Of a DNA stretch of 64,000 nucleotides, positions 34,386 through 43,009 are shown piece by piece; within the stretch, counting starts at the first letter, position 1; every line of letters begins with the position of its first letter. Both the position numbers and the translations under genes were made by a program. The stretch is from contig NZ_CP152389.1 in assembly GCF_038806765.1 (NCBI RefSeq), positions 5,270,001-5,334,000 on the forward strand, read 5' to 3'. Under the pieces are notes generated by a model. That model was not told the DNA's origin, ran no database searches, and worked only from the letters and a program-made list of their open reading frames with translations. Source of the stretch: Mucilaginibacter sp. CSA2-8R (GTDB lineage: Bacteria > Bacteroidota > Bacteroidia > Sphingobacteriales > Sphingobacteriaceae).

Positions 34386-35222
34386 ATGAAAACACTGCTC
34401 CTCTTACTCATCGCAGCAGGCTTCCTGTTTTTGTCGTTTTCCGAAAAGAAAGTCACTTGGGTAGCCATTGGCGATTCTATCACGTATTTAAACGATCATA
34501 CCAATGAAACCGGCAACCGGGTTACTAAAGGCTATCTTACACGGGTGGTTGAAAGGCTGCCTCAGTTAGCATACGTTAACCAGGGCCATAACGGTTGGAC
34601 AGTAGTTCGCATCGCGCAGCAAATTGAAAAACTTGGCTTGGTTAAGGCCGATATTTATAGTGTATTTTTAGGCACCAATGATTGGTGGCATAGCGAGCCC
34701 TTAGGCACGTTTACTAACTATAAAAACGCTACCGGTAACCAAACCGTGTATGGAGCCTATCGTACTATCATCAATAAAATACACAGTTTAAATCCCGACG
34801 CAAAAATCATTTTAATTACTCCGTTGCAACGGTCGGACTTTGTTTACATCAACAATTCTAAAAACAACGCCTATGGCTCCTACAAAGCCAAAGATGGTCA
34901 GCAACTTACAGATTTTGCCAAAGCGGTAGATAGCATTGCACACTATGAAAAATGTGAATTAGTAGACCTCTACCATAAAAGTAAAATCACCCAAAAAAAT
35001 CTTATAAATTTTAAACGCCTGAAAGACCCAGCCACCGGCCAATACAAAAACTATAAATATCCAGACTTTACCCAAATACCCTTTAACCCCGAAACTGACG
35101 AATACCCATATCCACCCGAGGCTATCGGCATGGCTTATGATGGTCTGCACCCCTCTGATAAAGGCAATCAGCGCATTGCAGATATGATAGTTAAAGCCAT
35201 GAAAAAAATCATGAGCAAATAA
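34386..35222 (+). CDS. SGNH/GDSL-type hydrolase
   Basis: A 278-residue exported esterase-like hydrolase. A signal peptide or N-anchor (MKTLLLLLIAAGFLFLSF) precedes block I AIGDSITY (nucleophile Ser in GDS), block II with Gly in QGHNGWT, block III GTNDWW and block V DGLHPSDKG supplying the catalytic Asp and His. Such enzymes often deacetylate sugars on polysaccharides; the substrate is not evident here. It is monocistronic. Confidence 0.9.
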   Translation: MKTLLLLLIAAGFLFLSFSEKKVTWVAIGDSITYLNDHTNETGNRVTKGYLTRVVERLPQLAYVNQGHNGWTVVRIAQQIEKLGLVKADIYSVFLGTNDWWHSEPLGTFTNYKNATGNQTVYGAYRTIINKIHSLNPDAKIILITPLQRSDFVYINNSKNNAYGSYKAKDGQQLTDFAKAVDSIAHYEKCELVDLYHKSKITQKNLINFKRLKDPATGQYKNYKYPDFTQIPFNPETDEYPYPPEAIGMAYDGLHPSDKGNQRIADMIVKAMKKIMSK

Positions 35223-35340
35223 TTAACCTTACTTATATTTGTTAAATAAATGTTAAAAAGCTCTTTTAAGCATGAATAACGTTGCACCAAACGGTACAAT
35301 TATTTAATTTTAGTTAATTTTTATTGCCGCCGTTTAAATA

Positions 35341-35871
35341 ATGTTCAAAATTCACTATTTTATTAAGCATACCATATTAAGCAGTATTGATTTTTTCTAC
35401 GCACCGTTTAAGAAATTAATGCCCTTACAAACCTTTCGTTATGCTGCTTGCGGTGGCTCTAATACGTTGTTTGACATTCTGCTGTTTAGCCTAAGCTACA
35501 ACTTTTTGTTTAAAAAAGAAGGTTTGCCTATTGCTCATTATACGGTAAGTCCGCACATTGCAGCTTTAATTTTCTCTTTCAGCATATCGTTTTGCACTGG
35601 CTTTTATTTAAACCGGTATATCGTGTTTAAAGCGTCGGGGTTAAGCAAAAAGTCACAGTTGTACCGGTACATGGCCGTAAATGCCATTTGTATTTTGTTA
35701 AATGTGGTGTTGCTTAAAACACTGGTTGATTATGTGGGCCTTTACCCAACCGTATCTAAAATTATTGCCACCGGGTTTATTATTTTCTTCAGTTACTTTA
35801 GCCAGACCTATTTCTTCTTTAAACCCCAAATTGCCGCTCAGGAACTGAGTCGGGCAAGAAATGCGGGTTAG
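35341..35871 (+). CDS. GtrA family membrane protein
   Basis: A 176-residue GtrA-like protein with four transmembrane helices. The signature LQTFRYAACGGSNTLFDILLFSLSYNF (about 28-54) and FCTGFYLNRYIVFK (about 85-98) are characteristic. The family is thought to move or help move undecaprenyl-linked sugars for surface-polysaccharide glycosylation. No partner glycosyltransferase gene is adjacent. Confidence 0.88.
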   Translation: MFKIHYFIKHTILSSIDFFYAPFKKLMPLQTFRYAACGGSNTLFDILLFSLSYNFLFKKEGLPIAHYTVSPHIAALIFSFSISFCTGFYLNRYIVFKASGLSKKSQLYRYMAVNAICILLNVVLLKTLVDYVGLYPTVSKIIATGFIIFFSYFSQTYFFFKPQIAAQELSRARNAG

Positions 35872-35875
35872 ATTA

Positions 35876-36267
35876 ATGGTAGCAGATCGGCGCCCGCTAA
35901 CTATCAACGAGTATATCGCTGCCTTTCAGCCACAGACACAGCAACTGCTGGAGCAGGTGCGTTGGGCTATACATGAAGCAGCGCCCGACGCCGAAGAAAC
36001 CATTAGTTATGCAATGCCTGCGTTTAAATTAAAAGGCAACCTGGTTTACTTTGCAAGTTATAAACCTTACGTAAGTTTTTACGCTAACCCCCAAAGGTCA
36101 TGAAGCTTTTTAAAAACCACCTATCCTGCTATAAAGCCGGTAAAGGTTAGGTGCAGTTTCTGTTAAACCAGCCTATACCGCTTGATTTGATTAAGCGCAT
36201 AGTAGCGTACAGGGTTAAACAAAATGAGGAAAAAGCAAAATTAAAAGCGAAATCTAAAAAGCAATAA
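35876..36267 (+). pseudogene. Decayed DUF1801 (YdhG-like) gene
   Basis: The first part reads as an intact DUF1801 N-terminus (INEYIAAFQPQTQQLLEQVR, then EETISYAMPAFKLKGNLVYF) up to YVSFYANP. Then the frame breaks at a CCCCC run: GHEAF continues in the next frame, and at a TTTTT/AAAAA run the frame changes again to FKNHLSCYKAGKG. This is followed by an in-frame TAG and then VQFLLNQPIPLDLIKRIVAYRVKQNEEK to the stop at 36265-36267. Two single-base homopolymer gains plus one nonsense codon mark it as a pseudogene. The stop-codon mutation argues against simple sequencing error. Confidence 0.85.
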
Positions 36268-36358
36268 TACCTACTTATAGCGGCATAGTTGAGCACAATA
36301 AACCAACAAAACTTTTATATTTTAATATATTTAGTGCTTCAAATTTAAACGCATCACT

Positions 36359-37900
36359 TTGTTAGTTAAAACCTTTGGCAGCGCCGTATATGGTATACAG
36401 GCAACCACAATTACCGTTGAGGTAAACATTGCCGCCGGAACCAAATACTTTATTGTAGGCCTGCCCGACATTGCCGTAAAAGAAAGCTATTTCCGCATTG
36501 AGTCGGCCTTAAAAAACTGCGGTTACAAGATGCCGCGCCAGCAGGTTATTGTTAATATGGCACCGGCCGATATACGCAAAGAAGGATCGGCTTATGATTT
36601 AACTATTGCAACCGGGATATTGGCAGCCAGCGGCCAGATGCAAGCCGCCGAAATTGATCGTTATCTTATTATGGGCGAGCTATCGTTAGATGGCGGCCTG
36701 CAACCTATTAAAGGGGCCTTGCCCATTGCTATACAAGCCCGCAAAGAAGGGTACAAGGGCTTTATCCTGCCCAAACAAAATGCGCGTGAAGCAGCCATTG
36801 TAAACGACCTGGAGGTTTATGGCGTAGAAAGCATCCGCGAGGTAGCTTCATTTTTTAACGGTGATGCCGAGCTTGAGCGTACCGTTGTTAATACACGCGA
36901 AGAATTTTACGACAGCCTGTGCAACTACGCCAGCGACTTTAGCGAGGTTAAAGGTCAGGAAAACATTAAACGTGCATTAGAGATAGCTGCAGCCGGCGGG
37001 CATAATGTGATACTAATCGGGCCACCCGGCGCTGGCAAAACCATGCTGGCAAAGCGGATGCCCTCTATTATGCCGCCGTTGAGCCTACAAGAATCGCTCG
37101 AAACCACCAAGATACACTCGGTAGCCGGCAAACTGGCTGCAGCCGATGCACTGGTCACCACAAGGCCGTTCCGGTCGCCTCACCACACCATTAGCGATGT
37201 TGCACTGGTCGGCGGCGGCGGAAACCCGCAGCCCGGCGAGATCTCACTGGCACATAACGGCGTTTTATTTTTAGATGAATTACCTGAATTTAAGCGTAGC
37301 GTACTCGAAGTGATGCGCCAGCCGCTAGAGGAACGCCGCATTACCATTTCGCGTGCTAAATTTACGGTCGATTACCCTTCAAGCTTTATGCTGGTGGCTT
37401 CCATGAACCCATGCCCCTGCGGCTACTACAATCACCCCGAAAAAGAGTGTGTATGCCCGCCGGGAACCGTACAAAGGTACCTAAGCAAAGTATCGGGCCC
37501 GTTGCTTGACCGTATAGATTTACATGTAGAAGTTACCCCGGTTAATTTTAGTGAACTGGCATCTGACCGCTTAGCCGAAAGCAGCGAAAGTATACGCGAA
37601 CGTGTAATTAAAGCACGCGAAATACAGGTAGAACGTTTTGGCAATAAGCCCGATTTACATGCCAACGCACAAATGACCTCACAAATGGTACGGGAGTTGT
37701 GCAAAATAACCGAGGCCGGCCAAAACTTATTAAAAAAGGCGATGGAAAAGCTGGGCCTTTCGGCACGTGCTTATGACCGTATTTTAAAAGTTGCCCGTAC
37801 TATTGCCGATTTAGCCGGTAGTGATGACATTGCGCTAGAGCACCTGGCCGAAGCCATTCATTTCAGGAGCCTTGACCGCGAAGGCTGGGCCGGAAACTAA
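36359..37900 (+). CDS. YifB family Mg chelatase-like AAA ATPase
   Basis: A 513-residue ComM/YifB protein. ComM is a helicase that promotes branch migration during natural transformation in gamma-proteobacteria. An N-terminal Lon-like ChlI domain (about 1-125), an AAA domain with Walker A GPPGAGKTMLAKRMP (about 219-233) and Walker B VLFLDELPEF, a Cys cluster CPCGYYNHPEKECVCP, and a C-terminal Mg-chelatase domain (about 400-510) are seen. The start is TTG: the family N-terminus MLVKTFGSAVYGI begins exactly there and no ATG is near. Confidence 0.93.
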   Translation: MLVKTFGSAVYGIQATTITVEVNIAAGTKYFIVGLPDIAVKESYFRIESALKNCGYKMPRQQVIVNMAPADIRKEGSAYDLTIATGILAASGQMQAAEIDRYLIMGELSLDGGLQPIKGALPIAIQARKEGYKGFILPKQNAREAAIVNDLEVYGVESIREVASFFNGDAELERTVVNTREEFYDSLCNYASDFSEVKGQENIKRALEIAAAGGHNVILIGPPGAGKTMLAKRMPSIMPPLSLQESLETTKIHSVAGKLAAADALVTTRPFRSPHHTISDVALVGGGGNPQPGEISLAHNGVLFLDELPEFKRSVLEVMRQPLEERRITISRAKFTVDYPSSFMLVASMNPCPCGYYNHPEKECVCPPGTVQRYLSKVSGPLLDRIDLHVEVTPVNFSELASDRLAESSESIRERVIKAREIQVERFGNKPDLHANAQMTSQMVRELCKITEAGQNLLKKAMEKLGLSARAYDRILKVARTIADLAGSDDIALEHLAEAIHFRSLDREGWAGN

Positions 37901-37952
37901 TTTTTAAGAACAATATACTTGTTTAAACATTATATCTACCTGTATTAATTAT

Positions 37953-38519
37953 ATGCTTGCCGAACAATTAAAAAAAGATACGCTGCAGAGCCATCAGCAA
38001 TTAGAAAAAATGCTGGTGGGCCGAATGAAAGCCATCCGCAGCCAAGAAGATTATGTTAAATTGCTACAACTGTTTTACACTTACTTTGGTGGCCTCGAGA
38101 CGTTGATTGACCAATACATTAACCAAAGTGAATTAAGCGATTACGCAGAACGCCGCAAAGCACAAGCACTCGCTAACGATATTGAAACTTTAGGTGGCCA
38201 CCCTATGAGCAAAGCGAGTGGTGAAAATTTACCACAGATAAAAAACAAACTACAAGCCTACGCCGCATTATATGTTATTGAAGGCTCAACCCTGGGCGGT
38301 AAAATCATCAGCAAAATGATGGCACAACAGTTAGGAATAAGCAATGGTGAAGGTTTATCCTTTTTTAACGGTTATGGTGATGATACCGAAGCTAAATGGG
38401 ATTCTTTTAAAGATGTCCTCAATAAACTCACAAAATCATCTGAAGAGGATAAGGTAGTAATTGACAGTGCTAACGAAACGTTTGAAAAATTTAAACAGTG
38501 GGCAGAAAAAAATGCGTAG
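37953..38519 (+). CDS. Heme oxygenase (biliverdin-producing, BphO-like)
   Basis: A 188-residue heme oxygenase-fold protein. The probable proximal heme ligand is His14 in TLQSHQQLEKML, and the distal-helix motif YVIEGSTLGGKII (about 109-121) is typical of bacterial heme oxygenases found with bacteriophytochromes. It would open heme to biliverdin, CO and iron. No phytochrome gene is in the window, but a single-domain response regulator follows 109 bases later. Iron recovery is an alternative role. Confidence 0.88.
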   Translation: MLAEQLKKDTLQSHQQLEKMLVGRMKAIRSQEDYVKLLQLFYTYFGGLETLIDQYINQSELSDYAERRKAQALANDIETLGGHPMSKASGENLPQIKNKLQAYAALYVIEGSTLGGKIISKMMAQQLGISNGEGLSFFNGYGDDTEAKWDSFKDVLNKLTKSSEEDKVVIDSANETFEKFKQWAEKNA

Positions 38520-38599
38520 CGGCCCCTGCTGTATAATTTTGTTACGCAAATATTTAGGATTCTAATATTATTTTAAATTTTAAACTCAAAATTATATTG

Positions 38600-38607
38600 T
38601 AAGTTTG
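38600..38607 (+). promoter_or_regulatory. -7 element of the response-regulator promoter
   Basis: TAAGTTTG matches TAnnTTTG, 21 bases before the ATG at 38629. It shows the receiver gene has its own promoter, separate from the heme oxygenase gene. Confidence 0.5.
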
Positions 38608-38628
38608 TAATACTACATTACTATACCT

Positions 38629-39006
38629 ATGGATAACAATGATGCAAAAAAGATCGTCATATTTGATGACGACGAAGATATCCTGTCAATTTGTGCTTAT
38701 ATTTTAGAGGAGCAAGGCTGGCAGGTGCATACCTATACCGATTGTAATAACATTGTCGAGAAGGTATCATCTGTAATGCCAAGCGTTATCCTGATGGATA
38801 ATTGGATCCCTGATTCGGGCGGCATTGTGGCTACACAAACCTTAAAAAGCAACGAAGATTTAAAAAATATCCCGGTGGTATATTTTTCGGCTAATAGCGA
38901 TATCCAATTACTGGCTGACCATGCTGGTGCCGAAACCTACCTGGCAAAACCTTTTGACCTGGACGAGTTGGAAAGAACCATTAACGAGGTATTACAAAAA
39001 GCATAA
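38629..39006 (+). CDS. Single-domain response regulator (CheY-like)
   Basis: A 125-residue receiver with no output domain. Acidic pocket Asp13-Asp15 (IFDDDED), phospho-acceptor Asp57 (ILMDNW), Ser87 (YFSAN) and Lys107 (LAKPFD) are all present, so it should be phosphorylatable. Its kinase is unknown. The preceding heme oxygenase gene has the arrangement often seen next to phytochrome kinases, but none is here. Confidence 0.92.
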   Translation: MDNNDAKKIVIFDDDEDILSICAYILEEQGWQVHTYTDCNNIVEKVSSVMPSVILMDNWIPDSGGIVATQTLKSNEDLKNIPVVYFSANSDIQLLADHAGAETYLAKPFDLDELERTINEVLQKA

Positions 39007-39020
39007 GTTTTTACTTAGTT

Positions 39021-39068
39021 TATAAAAGAAAACCCCGGCTGAATATTCAGCCGGGGTTTTCTTTTATA
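39021..39068. terminator. Bidirectional terminator between the receiver and barrel genes
   Basis: A 48-base near-complete palindrome: 23-bp arms built on AAAAGAAAACCCCGGCTGAA and its complement, with a two-base centre. T-runs on both strands, between convergent genes. Confidence 0.9.
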
Positions 39069-39079
39069 TTAGGATTGGA

Positions 39080-42000
39080 TTACTCCATATTCGGGCCACC
39101 TGGTCCGCCAGGGCCACCAGGACCGCCTCCCATACCACCACGATTGCCACCGCCAAAACCGCCACGACGGCCACCGCGCTCGTCACCGCCTTGCATTGGC
39201 GACCGACCAGCAAACTTTTGCAGACGATAGGTGAATGTTAGTAAGAAGTAGCGAGCCAAACGGTTGACTTGGGTTTGTGTAGTTGAGTTATTAGCGCTGG
39301 TAAATGAGAAACCTGTATTTTGATTAAATAAGTCAAATCCTTGTAGACGAATGGTTGCTGCATTTTGTTTCAAGAAGCGGCGCTCCAAATAAACGTTTAA
39401 GATGTTAGGATTGGGAACAGCGAAGCTGTAACCATAATTAACTGTACGTGTAAAATCATAGCTAAAGGTCCAGTCTTTCCATACATAGTTCTTTCCATTA
39501 AGTGTCAAATCAAGTGTGCGGATGTTTGTATTGCCTGTAATTTGCTGATTTATTAATGAATTTGCTGTATTATCAATGGAGTTTGTTGTTTTATTAATTG
39601 TATACCTGGCACCTGCTTCCAAATCAATTTTGTCTAATATGTTTATCCTAAAACGCGGATTTGGAGCAAACGACAGATTTTTTGCAATATTTTTTTCAAA
39701 CGGTGTTGCAATGTTATTCTCGTTTACAGTATTAACGAAAGAAACATTGTTGGCATAAGTAACTTGTGCACCTAACAATAAAGTATACTTTCGTGCTGCC
39801 CAAGGTTTAGCAAATAAAACATTTGCCTGTCCCTGATAAAAGCCATCAGCATTACGATAGTTATAAAAAATAGTGTTTTGAAAGGTTGCCAGTCCCGGAT
39901 TTGCGCCTAATGCTGTTTGACTAAATGTAGTAGGATATGCAGTTGATGTAGTAACGATTTTATTATTAGTTTGAGTGAAACTCAAATTAGTGAAAAATAT
40001 ATTTCCGGTTTCAAAACTGAATTTATTATAACGTAAATTGAAGTTATTAGTAAATTCAGGATTCAAGTTGGGGTTACCTTGTACCGGATACTGTGCATTT
40101 GAAAAGTTAACTACAGGTACTAACTGACTGTAAGACGGCTGATTATTAGATCCGCTATAATTAAAGTTCAAAGATTGACTTCTGGAAAAATTATAACTAA
40201 AGCGAGCTGTTGGTACAAAATTTAAAGTGCTTTTTTCAGTTGTTGGATTTACGTTGGTTTGGCTGATAGCATCAAAAGACGTACCTGATCCGCTTAACTT
40301 GCTGGGTAATAAACCAGCTCCCAAAGTGATATTATATTTAGGTTTAATGAAACGGTAGTTTAAGCCTACACGATTTGTAATAAAGGTGTAGCTATAATTA
40401 CTGGTTCCTATCGGATAATTAGCAAGTCGTCCATTTGTCCCAACTGTGTCGGTCAAATTATCATTTTTATTATAAGTATGATTGTACGCATAATTGAACT
40501 CTAAAAAAGATACAGTGCTTAATGGTTCAATGTAAGACAAGCTAATACCTGAGGTTGTTGATCTGTAATAAGTATTGATAATTTGATTTCCCGGAATTTT
40601 TAACCTGCTTGTACTGGTTGCATCATAGGTATAAATCGGATTGTCATAGTTGAAATTACGTGATGAGTTAAAAGAACCATTTACGCTTAAGTTTCTACCA
40701 TGTGCGTTAAAACGGTGATTATACAATAATACAGCACCATAATTAGGTGAGGTAGACGTGCTATTAGTTATTGTATTGTAAACAAGCCTTGTGGTATCTA
40801 ATTTTTGTGTAATAGCGTTACGGCTTATGCGAACCGAGTTTAAATCTTCATCTGCAAACGTATTGGTGCTTGTGTAAGAAAACGTAGGTGTCAATTTGAA
40901 ATAATTCAATGTATCTGGCCTGTATTCCATGTTCCAGGTTAAACGATGGTTGATGTTATTATCAGTTTGTTGACTGGTTTGGTCGCTTAAGTTACCTACA
41001 CCTGCATTTTGCTGATAATTGCGGCTATTTGTATAAACGTTTTTATCTTCAAAACTGTAGCTGCCATAAACAGACATTTTGCCCCATTGGTCGCGGAAGT
41101 TAGTCCCGATAGTTTTATTGGTATTAATACCATTCTGATTACTGGTTTGGCCGCTGCCACCTCCGCGACCTGCATTACCACGGCCACCGCCGCCGCCACC
41201 AAATCCGCCGCCGCCGCCACCACCACGGTTACCACCGCCACCGCCGCCTGTTGGGCTACCGAACGAAAAGGTGTTCACGTTGGTATTGTTTATGTTACCC
41301 AATACAGCTATTTGCTGGTCGTTGTTAAACTTAAACACATTTAGTAAACCTACGTAACGGTTATCGTTGCTCACGCCGGGATTCTTAGGCAATGCGTCAG
41401 TACCATCACCAGCAGTTGCCTGGCCGAAGTATCCGTGATTTTTATCTTTACGGATGGTGATGTTCAATATTTTGTTAGGTTCGCCGGTTTTGATACCAGT
41501 CACGTTGGCTTGGTCGCCGTAATCATCTACAATCTGGTAACTTTCTACCAAATCTGCTGGCAGGTTCTTGGTTGCTGTTTGTACGTCGCCCCCAAAAAAG
41601 TCTTTACCGTTAATACGCACTTTAGTTACCTGCTTGCCTTGTGCGCTTACGTTACCTGTAGCATCTACATCTACACCAGGTATACGTTTCAACTGATCTT
41701 CAACCGGAGAGTTAGCGCGTACTTTATAAGCACTGGCCCGGTATTCAACTGTATCTTCTTTAAGCGTTACAGGGTTAGTGCCCACTACAGTTACTACCCC
41801 TAACTGGGTTGATTGTGCCTTTAAAGTAACGGTGCCCACATCAGCGGCCTTACCATCGTTTTCTAACGTGTAGTGTTTTATAATACCTTCAAAGCCTATT
41901 GAGCTAATAGACAGGTTAAGCTTAGTACCCTTTATGCCAGTGAACGAAAACCTTCCTTCGCCGTTGGCAATAGTAGTTGCGTTATCATTAGCATCGGATG

Positions 42001-42136
42001 TTAACTTAATGGTGGTACCAGGTAAGGCCTGCTTGGTCGAGTCAACTACCATACCATGTACCTCACGGCCGGTTTGTGCGTAGGTAAAGGTTGCAAAGCT
42101 TACCAGAAGAGCAAAGAGAGTAAAAAAACGTTTCAT
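39080..42136 (-). CDS. Outer-membrane beta-barrel receptor-like protein with Gly-rich insert and tail
   Basis: A 1018-residue outer-membrane protein. Order: signal peptide (to about 20, TYAQ), carboxypeptidase-regulatory domain (about 24-110, VHGMVVDSTKQALPGTTIKL), plug-like domain (about 125-245, with RINGKDFFGGDVQTA and IVDDYGDQANVTG), then a barrel of the 'outer membrane beta-barrel 3' type. A Gly-rich stretch of about 40 residues (about 293-333) and a Gly/Arg/Pro-rich tail (last 35 residues) flank the barrel. The family resembles TonB-dependent receptors; the cargo is unknown and no SusD-like partner is adjacent. It is monocistronic. Confidence 0.88.
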   Translation of the reverse strand: MKRFFTLFALLVSFATFTYAQTGREVHGMVVDSTKQALPGTTIKLTSDANDNATTIANGEGRFSFTGIKGTKLNLSISSIGFEGIIKHYTLENDGKAADVGTVTLKAQSTQLGVVTVVGTNPVTLKEDTVEYRASAYKVRANSPVEDQLKRIPGVDVDATGNVSAQGKQVTKVRINGKDFFGGDVQTATKNLPADLVESYQIVDDYGDQANVTGIKTGEPNKILNITIRKDKNHGYFGQATAGDGTDALPKNPGVSNDNRYVGLLNVFKFNNDQQIAVLGNINNTNVNTFSFGSPTGGGGGGNRGGGGGGGFGGGGGGRGNAGRGGGSGQTSNQNGINTNKTIGTNFRDQWGKMSVYGSYSFEDKNVYTNSRNYQQNAGVGNLSDQTSQQTDNNINHRLTWNMEYRPDTLNYFKLTPTFSYTSTNTFADEDLNSVRISRNAITQKLDTTRLVYNTITNSTSTSPNYGAVLLYNHRFNAHGRNLSVNGSFNSSRNFNYDNPIYTYDATSTSRLKIPGNQIINTYYRSTTSGISLSYIEPLSTVSFLEFNYAYNHTYNKNDNLTDTVGTNGRLANYPIGTSNYSYTFITNRVGLNYRFIKPKYNITLGAGLLPSKLSGSGTSFDAISQTNVNPTTEKSTLNFVPTARFSYNFSRSQSLNFNYSGSNNQPSYSQLVPVVNFSNAQYPVQGNPNLNPEFTNNFNLRYNKFSFETGNIFFTNLSFTQTNNKIVTTSTAYPTTFSQTALGANPGLATFQNTIFYNYRNADGFYQGQANVLFAKPWAARKYTLLLGAQVTYANNVSFVNTVNENNIATPFEKNIAKNLSFAPNPRFRINILDKIDLEAGARYTINKTTNSIDNTANSLINQQITGNTNIRTLDLTLNGKNYVWKDWTFSYDFTRTVNYGYSFAVPNPNILNVYLERRFLKQNAATIRLQGFDLFNQNTGFSFTSANNSTTQTQVNRLARYFLLTFTYRLQKFAGRSPMQGGDERGGRRGGFGGGNRGGMGGGPGGPGGPGGPNME

Positions 42137-42675
42137 AAAGATTATAGTCGCTATCTGATATTTAAGATTTTACTTATTACAGTGTTGGACTGCAAAAGTT
42201 CAATTTCTTTTACTTAAATAGCTAACAATCATATGATTGTTACATGATGCTCTTTAAAATGATTCTAAAGTCAAGGCATTTCGCACCTATATTTTAATAC
42301 CTTTCTAACCATTTTTTAATCAAAAGTTTATCGTTTTTCCGGTCTATAAATTAACGTAGTTACTTTTATAAAAAACGTTACTGACCAAAATGTTATTAAC
42401 TGATTGACAACAGATTATTAGTCAGATATTGTTTTCTGTAGGTTAAAACATAGTTGCTGTATATAATACCCTATAGTAAATCTTTAAATAATGTTCAGTA
42501 TTATATTTTATTGATTATCAAGAACTAATTAATAATTATGGCATGAAATGTGAGGAAGTTGTGCGCGGTTTTATGTAGCCATTTTAAACATCTTGTTATG
42601 CTATTATTAACTGATGGTTACGACTTAACCCCCAAAATTAATCTGTTGTAATAATCAATTGTAAAAAGACAACCA
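42137..42675. other. A/T-rich intergenic region of 539 bases
   Basis: No convincing gene. It should hold the promoters of the barrel gene (minus) and of the small ORF at 42676 (plus), but no clear TAnnTTTG box was found on either strand. The only marked structure is the 20-bp palindrome at 42224-42243. Confidence 0.7.
42224..42243. promoter_or_regulatory. 20-bp perfect palindrome upstream of the barrel gene
   Basis: TAACAATCATATGATTGTTA, uninterrupted, 88-107 bases upstream of the barrel gene start. The spacing and symmetry suit a dimeric regulator. It has no T-run and no gene ends nearby, so a terminator is unlikely. Confidence 0.5.
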
Positions 42676-42948
42676 ATGAGAACCCTGCGCGCAAATTTGC
42701 AATCCAAGGTCCGGGACTGGACAAAATTGATGGGATTTAGGCTAAATTCATCACAAACCGATCAAAAAAAGAATGTAACCACACGGCATTACTTTTTTGA
42801 GACCTTTAACTTTTTAGAAAAGCTAAATGCCAAAGAGCCGGAAAAAAGCAGTTATATATGCTTTGACACCTATGGAGAAAAACTGAAAGTACGTTCGCTA
42901 CTTGATTTGCAAACTGCATTTTACGAAAATATTAGCCAGCTTAAATAA
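42676..42948 (+). CDS. Small protein of unknown function
   Basis: A 90-residue ORF with no recognised domain, signal peptide or membrane helix. It is basic at the N-terminus and moderately charged throughout. It stands alone in an A/T-rich region and is followed 14 bases later by a GC-rich hairpin, consistent with a real transcript end. The coding call is moderate. Confidence 0.45.
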   Translation: MRTLRANLQSKVRDWTKLMGFRLNSSQTDQKKNVTTRHYFFETFNFLEKLNAKEPEKSSYICFDTYGEKLKVRSLLDLQTAFYENISQLK

Positions 42949-42962
42949 GCATGCTGTATGTA

Positions 42963-42993
42963 GGTCCTGTCTGCTTAACAGGCAGGCAGGACC
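42963..42993 (+). repeat. GC-rich hairpin after the small ORF
   Basis: GGTCCTGTCTGC / GCAGGCAGGACC, 12 bp with one G-U wobble in the plus-strand RNA and a 7-base loop. There is no T-run, so it may stabilise a 3' end more than terminate. Confidence 0.5.
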
Positions 42994-43009
42994 CGCCCAT
43001 CGCTATTAT

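Noticed and set aside
41137..41260. Possible tandem DNA repeat or CRISPR-like array
   Set aside because: The repetition is due to Gly codons without regular unit length or spacers.
40996..41344. Ala/Val/Thr-rich ORFs on both strands in the barrel gene
   Set aside because: They mirror the Gly-rich codons (GGN/NCC) of the real gene and are low complexity.
42598..42651. 17-codon plus-strand ORF in the long intergenic region
   Set aside because: Too short, no leader-like codon bias and no attenuator after it.
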